Source: Ianthella basta
Taxonomy: Eukaryota > Porifera > Demospongiae > Verongiida > Ianthellidae
Length of the DNA: 64,000 bases
NCBI GenBank assembly: GCA_964019415.1
Contig: OZ025882.1
Location: forward strand, 4,312,427 to 4,376,426
Reading direction: 5' to 3'
Shown here: positions 55,958-64,000 of the stretch, in pieces
Layout: each line of letters begins with the position of its first letter
How positions within the stretch are numbered: position 1 is the first letter of the stretch
Program-made: the position numbers and the translations under genes
The notes under the pieces: generated by a model
What the model was told of the DNA's origin: nothing
The model's input: only the letters and a program-made list of their open reading frames with translations
Database searches by the model: none

Positions 55958-56489
55958 GTAAGGTAAGATCGAGGTTTATAGTTTAGTATGACAATTTGTG
56001 TACTTCATACTGCACATATCTGAGCCAACAGTAGCTTATTCAGACAGCTAGCACCATAAATCTAGTCAGTCATGTAGCAGATTATACTATGCGCGGTCAG
56101 GTATATATCCAATCGATGAGAATGGATTATTCTTGAGCAATGACATAGCAAATTGTGCAAATTGTGTAAATTGGTGACACATTTTGACGGTTTTATCAGT
56201 CACTAAACTACAGTCCATATACTGATGAAGACCCTCAAGGTTGAAACGTCTCACCAATTTGTCTTGCTACGAGATTGCTCAGTAAGTCATGCACACATTC
56301 TTGTTTGAACATGGGCCTCCACCACATAATCCAGTCTTATGTTGCACAAGAGATCTATTTACCTCCTGAAGTTAAAGCAGTATAAATAGACAACAGCCAA
56401 TGGATTACTAATGCTTTTGTAACATACTGTTGTAAAAGTGCAAGTAGCAATTATAATATTTTAGACAATCTGATTTACACCTGTACATA

Positions 56490-56540
56490 ATGTCTCCTTT
56501 GTCAGCTGTGTGCAGAACTTCAGCTGACAAAGACCTAACT
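56490..56540. repeat. Foldback palindrome before copy 7
   Basis: TTTGTCAGCTGTG faces TTCAGCTGACAAAG across a short loop; this is a shortened paralogue of 8833-8965. Confidence 0.5.
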
Positions 56541-56967
56541 ACATGACTAAAATGTGCTGCAATAGGTTGCTGATTGATTCTATTACATCATTGCCTACAT
56601 TCACCCACACAGATCAACTTAGCGATGACCCTCTAAGATATGCATCCCACAGTGATTGTATGTCAAAAGTGGCTTGTAATGGGGCAGTACTGAATTGCAT
56701 ACTTGACTACGTATACATGGATGAAGATACACAGATGCAGCCATGTGCTGCCTGAAGAACAGCTACAAAGATGTGTATGATGAGCACATCATTCTGACTT
56801 AGACTGGTGCACCTGCCGTAGTAGATGCCATAATGTGTACGCAGCCTTGGATCTCACAACAGTCAGCTGATTGATCACAAATAAAAGAATGTGGACAGGC
56901 AACTTAATTAAGAGTGCTTCCCGTGTCACAGTGATCCTGTATCACCGGTTTTGTGTATACCTGTACG

Positions 56968-56985
56968 GTATTCCCTAGGGAATAC
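56968..56985. repeat. Perfect 18-bp palindrome in the copy 7 promoter region
   Basis: GTATTCCCTAGGGAATAC, followed 22 bp later by a partial repeat ATTCCCTAGTGAATT. This replaces the block that carries CCGGAAGT in other copies. Confidence 0.7.
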
Positions 56986-57126
56986 TGCACCCCGTAAATT
57001 ATTCCCTAGTGAATTTAGTATGAGGTGCTGTTGCAAGTCACGAGTATAGCCCCGCCTATTTAACACGCACCCAAGCTGCATAATGTATGAGCCGGTGTGG
57101 CCGTGGGAGTGAGTAGCTAAGCTAAG

Positions 57127-62763
<5,637 letters not shown>

Positions 62764-64000
62764 AGCAACTACGAAACTCCTGGCTTTAACTACATACATA
62801 CAACAGATCCACTATAATGTAAGGGCTGATGTATATATATAATGAGTGCTCCCTTGTACATATATTTGTGAGCATTATTAGCACACAAGAAGGTAACTGC
62901 TGTGTGTGACATTATAACTTACAGGTTGTAAATTTTCAAATGTAATGATAATTTGATTTGTATGTGTGGTCCATTATTATGTTTGGTAAGAGCAAAATCT
63001 ACATGTGCAGCTTCACGGAGGAGCTGATCAATGCATGTCTTGTAATCAGTGTGAATGAGCACTACTGGGATACACTGTAATACATAGCAAAATAATGAGA
63101 CATTTATGACATTTTGAAGGACTGCTTGATCAAAATATCGTCCATGCATTCTTTACTTATTGTGCTCTGTTCAGAATTCTTTTCCCTTTTGCAATGTTTA
63201 TTTAAGATGCACATGTACTCAAACAGTTCCATGCTATGCCATGTCCATGTGCACTTTGCCTGCCTCAATGGACTCAATGGACAGCACTATGCCACATTAT
63301 AGTTATACATTCACAATTTTCACAATGCATGGCTTCACTATAGCTACGTATACATAAACTACAGTATGCTATTATATATGCTGCTTGCATTTTCAAATTC
63401 CACTTTAGACTCCACTTCCCATTTTCATTTATTAGCATTGCTTTCGTCACACAATTAATATTGCAATGGCATCACACACATTCACCAAATTCTCCCATGC
63501 CACCACCCACACGCAGACCACCACTAGTACTGCCACACCATGTAGTGCATGCAAGGTGCAATTGACTTGTGCCTGTTGTGGCTATTTTGGAGAAAACACC
63601 AATTCAAGTTGCAGTGGATCAGAATCAGCATGATTACATAGGTACCAGTTGGAGTGGGATGTATGTAGGAATCTCGTGCATGTAAAATATTTTAAATTTA
63701 TATGACCACAGATCCCTCATCTTGTGTGCTTATGCAAACTGCATTTGATAGCTGCCTGCGCTTTCATTCTATCTTGTTGCTGCACTGGTCCTCACCCTCT
63801 GCAACCTGCACAGTCATGTACAGGTGGTGTATTCCTGACCATCAACTAGAACAAATACTCCACCTGCACCAAATGTTATGATTGTGCCTTCATTTGAATT
63901 CAACTTCTGCTATTTGTATGTATATATTGAGGTTCTAACAAGATGAAGATATCATGAACAAAGGCTAATCACTGGATATTACACCTACCAGCCTTCTACA
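62764..64000. other. Spacer after copy 7, paralogous to the starts of 22941-25120 and 44210-46425
   Basis: Close match to both spacers until about 63615 (GTTGCAGTG), where it diverges. No LINE relic is reached in the matching part. The last 385 bp hold nothing I recognise. Confidence 0.7.

Overview
The window is animal DNA with short introns (GT..AG, about 70-1,700 bp), metazoan receptor tyrosine kinase (RTK) exons, LINE-type retrotransposons and long (TG)n tracts. A tandem family of RTKs with an unfamiliar ectodomain, plus a reverse transcriptase lineage I associate with sponge and cnidarian genomes, makes a demosponge the best guess. I cannot name the species.

The window is one head-to-tail array of a single receptor family on the + strand. 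All members share exon 1 (signal peptide), exon 2 (about 160-residue ectodomain with three conserved Cys), exon 3 (Ser/Thr/Pro stalk) and exon 4 (stalk end, transmembrane helix, basic stop-transfer). Two kinds of cytoplasmic part then follow. K-type genes have a long tyrosine-rich linker and a complete tyrosine kinase (exons 5-13). N-type genes have two small exons with NPxY motifs and a DYEYIAL motif, then stop, with no kinase.

Layout: copy 1 (K, only the 3' kinase exons, 1-2024); an inverted ectodomain relic (2885-3157); a decayed N-type copy (4400-8281); copy 2 (N, intact, 9672-13210) and duplicated tail debris; copy 3 (K, 17119-22940, with altered splice sites); copy 4 (N, intact, 25126-28510); copy 5 (K, 30396-44209, broken, with its last intron split by nested retrotransposons at 37125-43996); copy 6 (K, 46431-52365, the one copy with every exon and splice site intact, 759 aa); a retroelement relic and an inverted kinase relic (53.1-54.9 kb); copy 7 (K, 57127-62763, a pseudogene lacking the catalytic-loop exon); then spacer to the end.

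The most interesting reading is a paired-receptor system: near-identical ectodomains and membrane segments joined either to a kinase or to a kinase-less tail that a kinase could phosphorylate. The array is turning over fast. Copies 5 and 6 look like reciprocal recombinants within exon 2, exon 9 (HRDLAARN) is damaged in two of four K copies, and promoters fall into two classes. Paralogous empty sites date several transposon insertions. Functional pairing is inference; the gene structures are read directly from the sequence.
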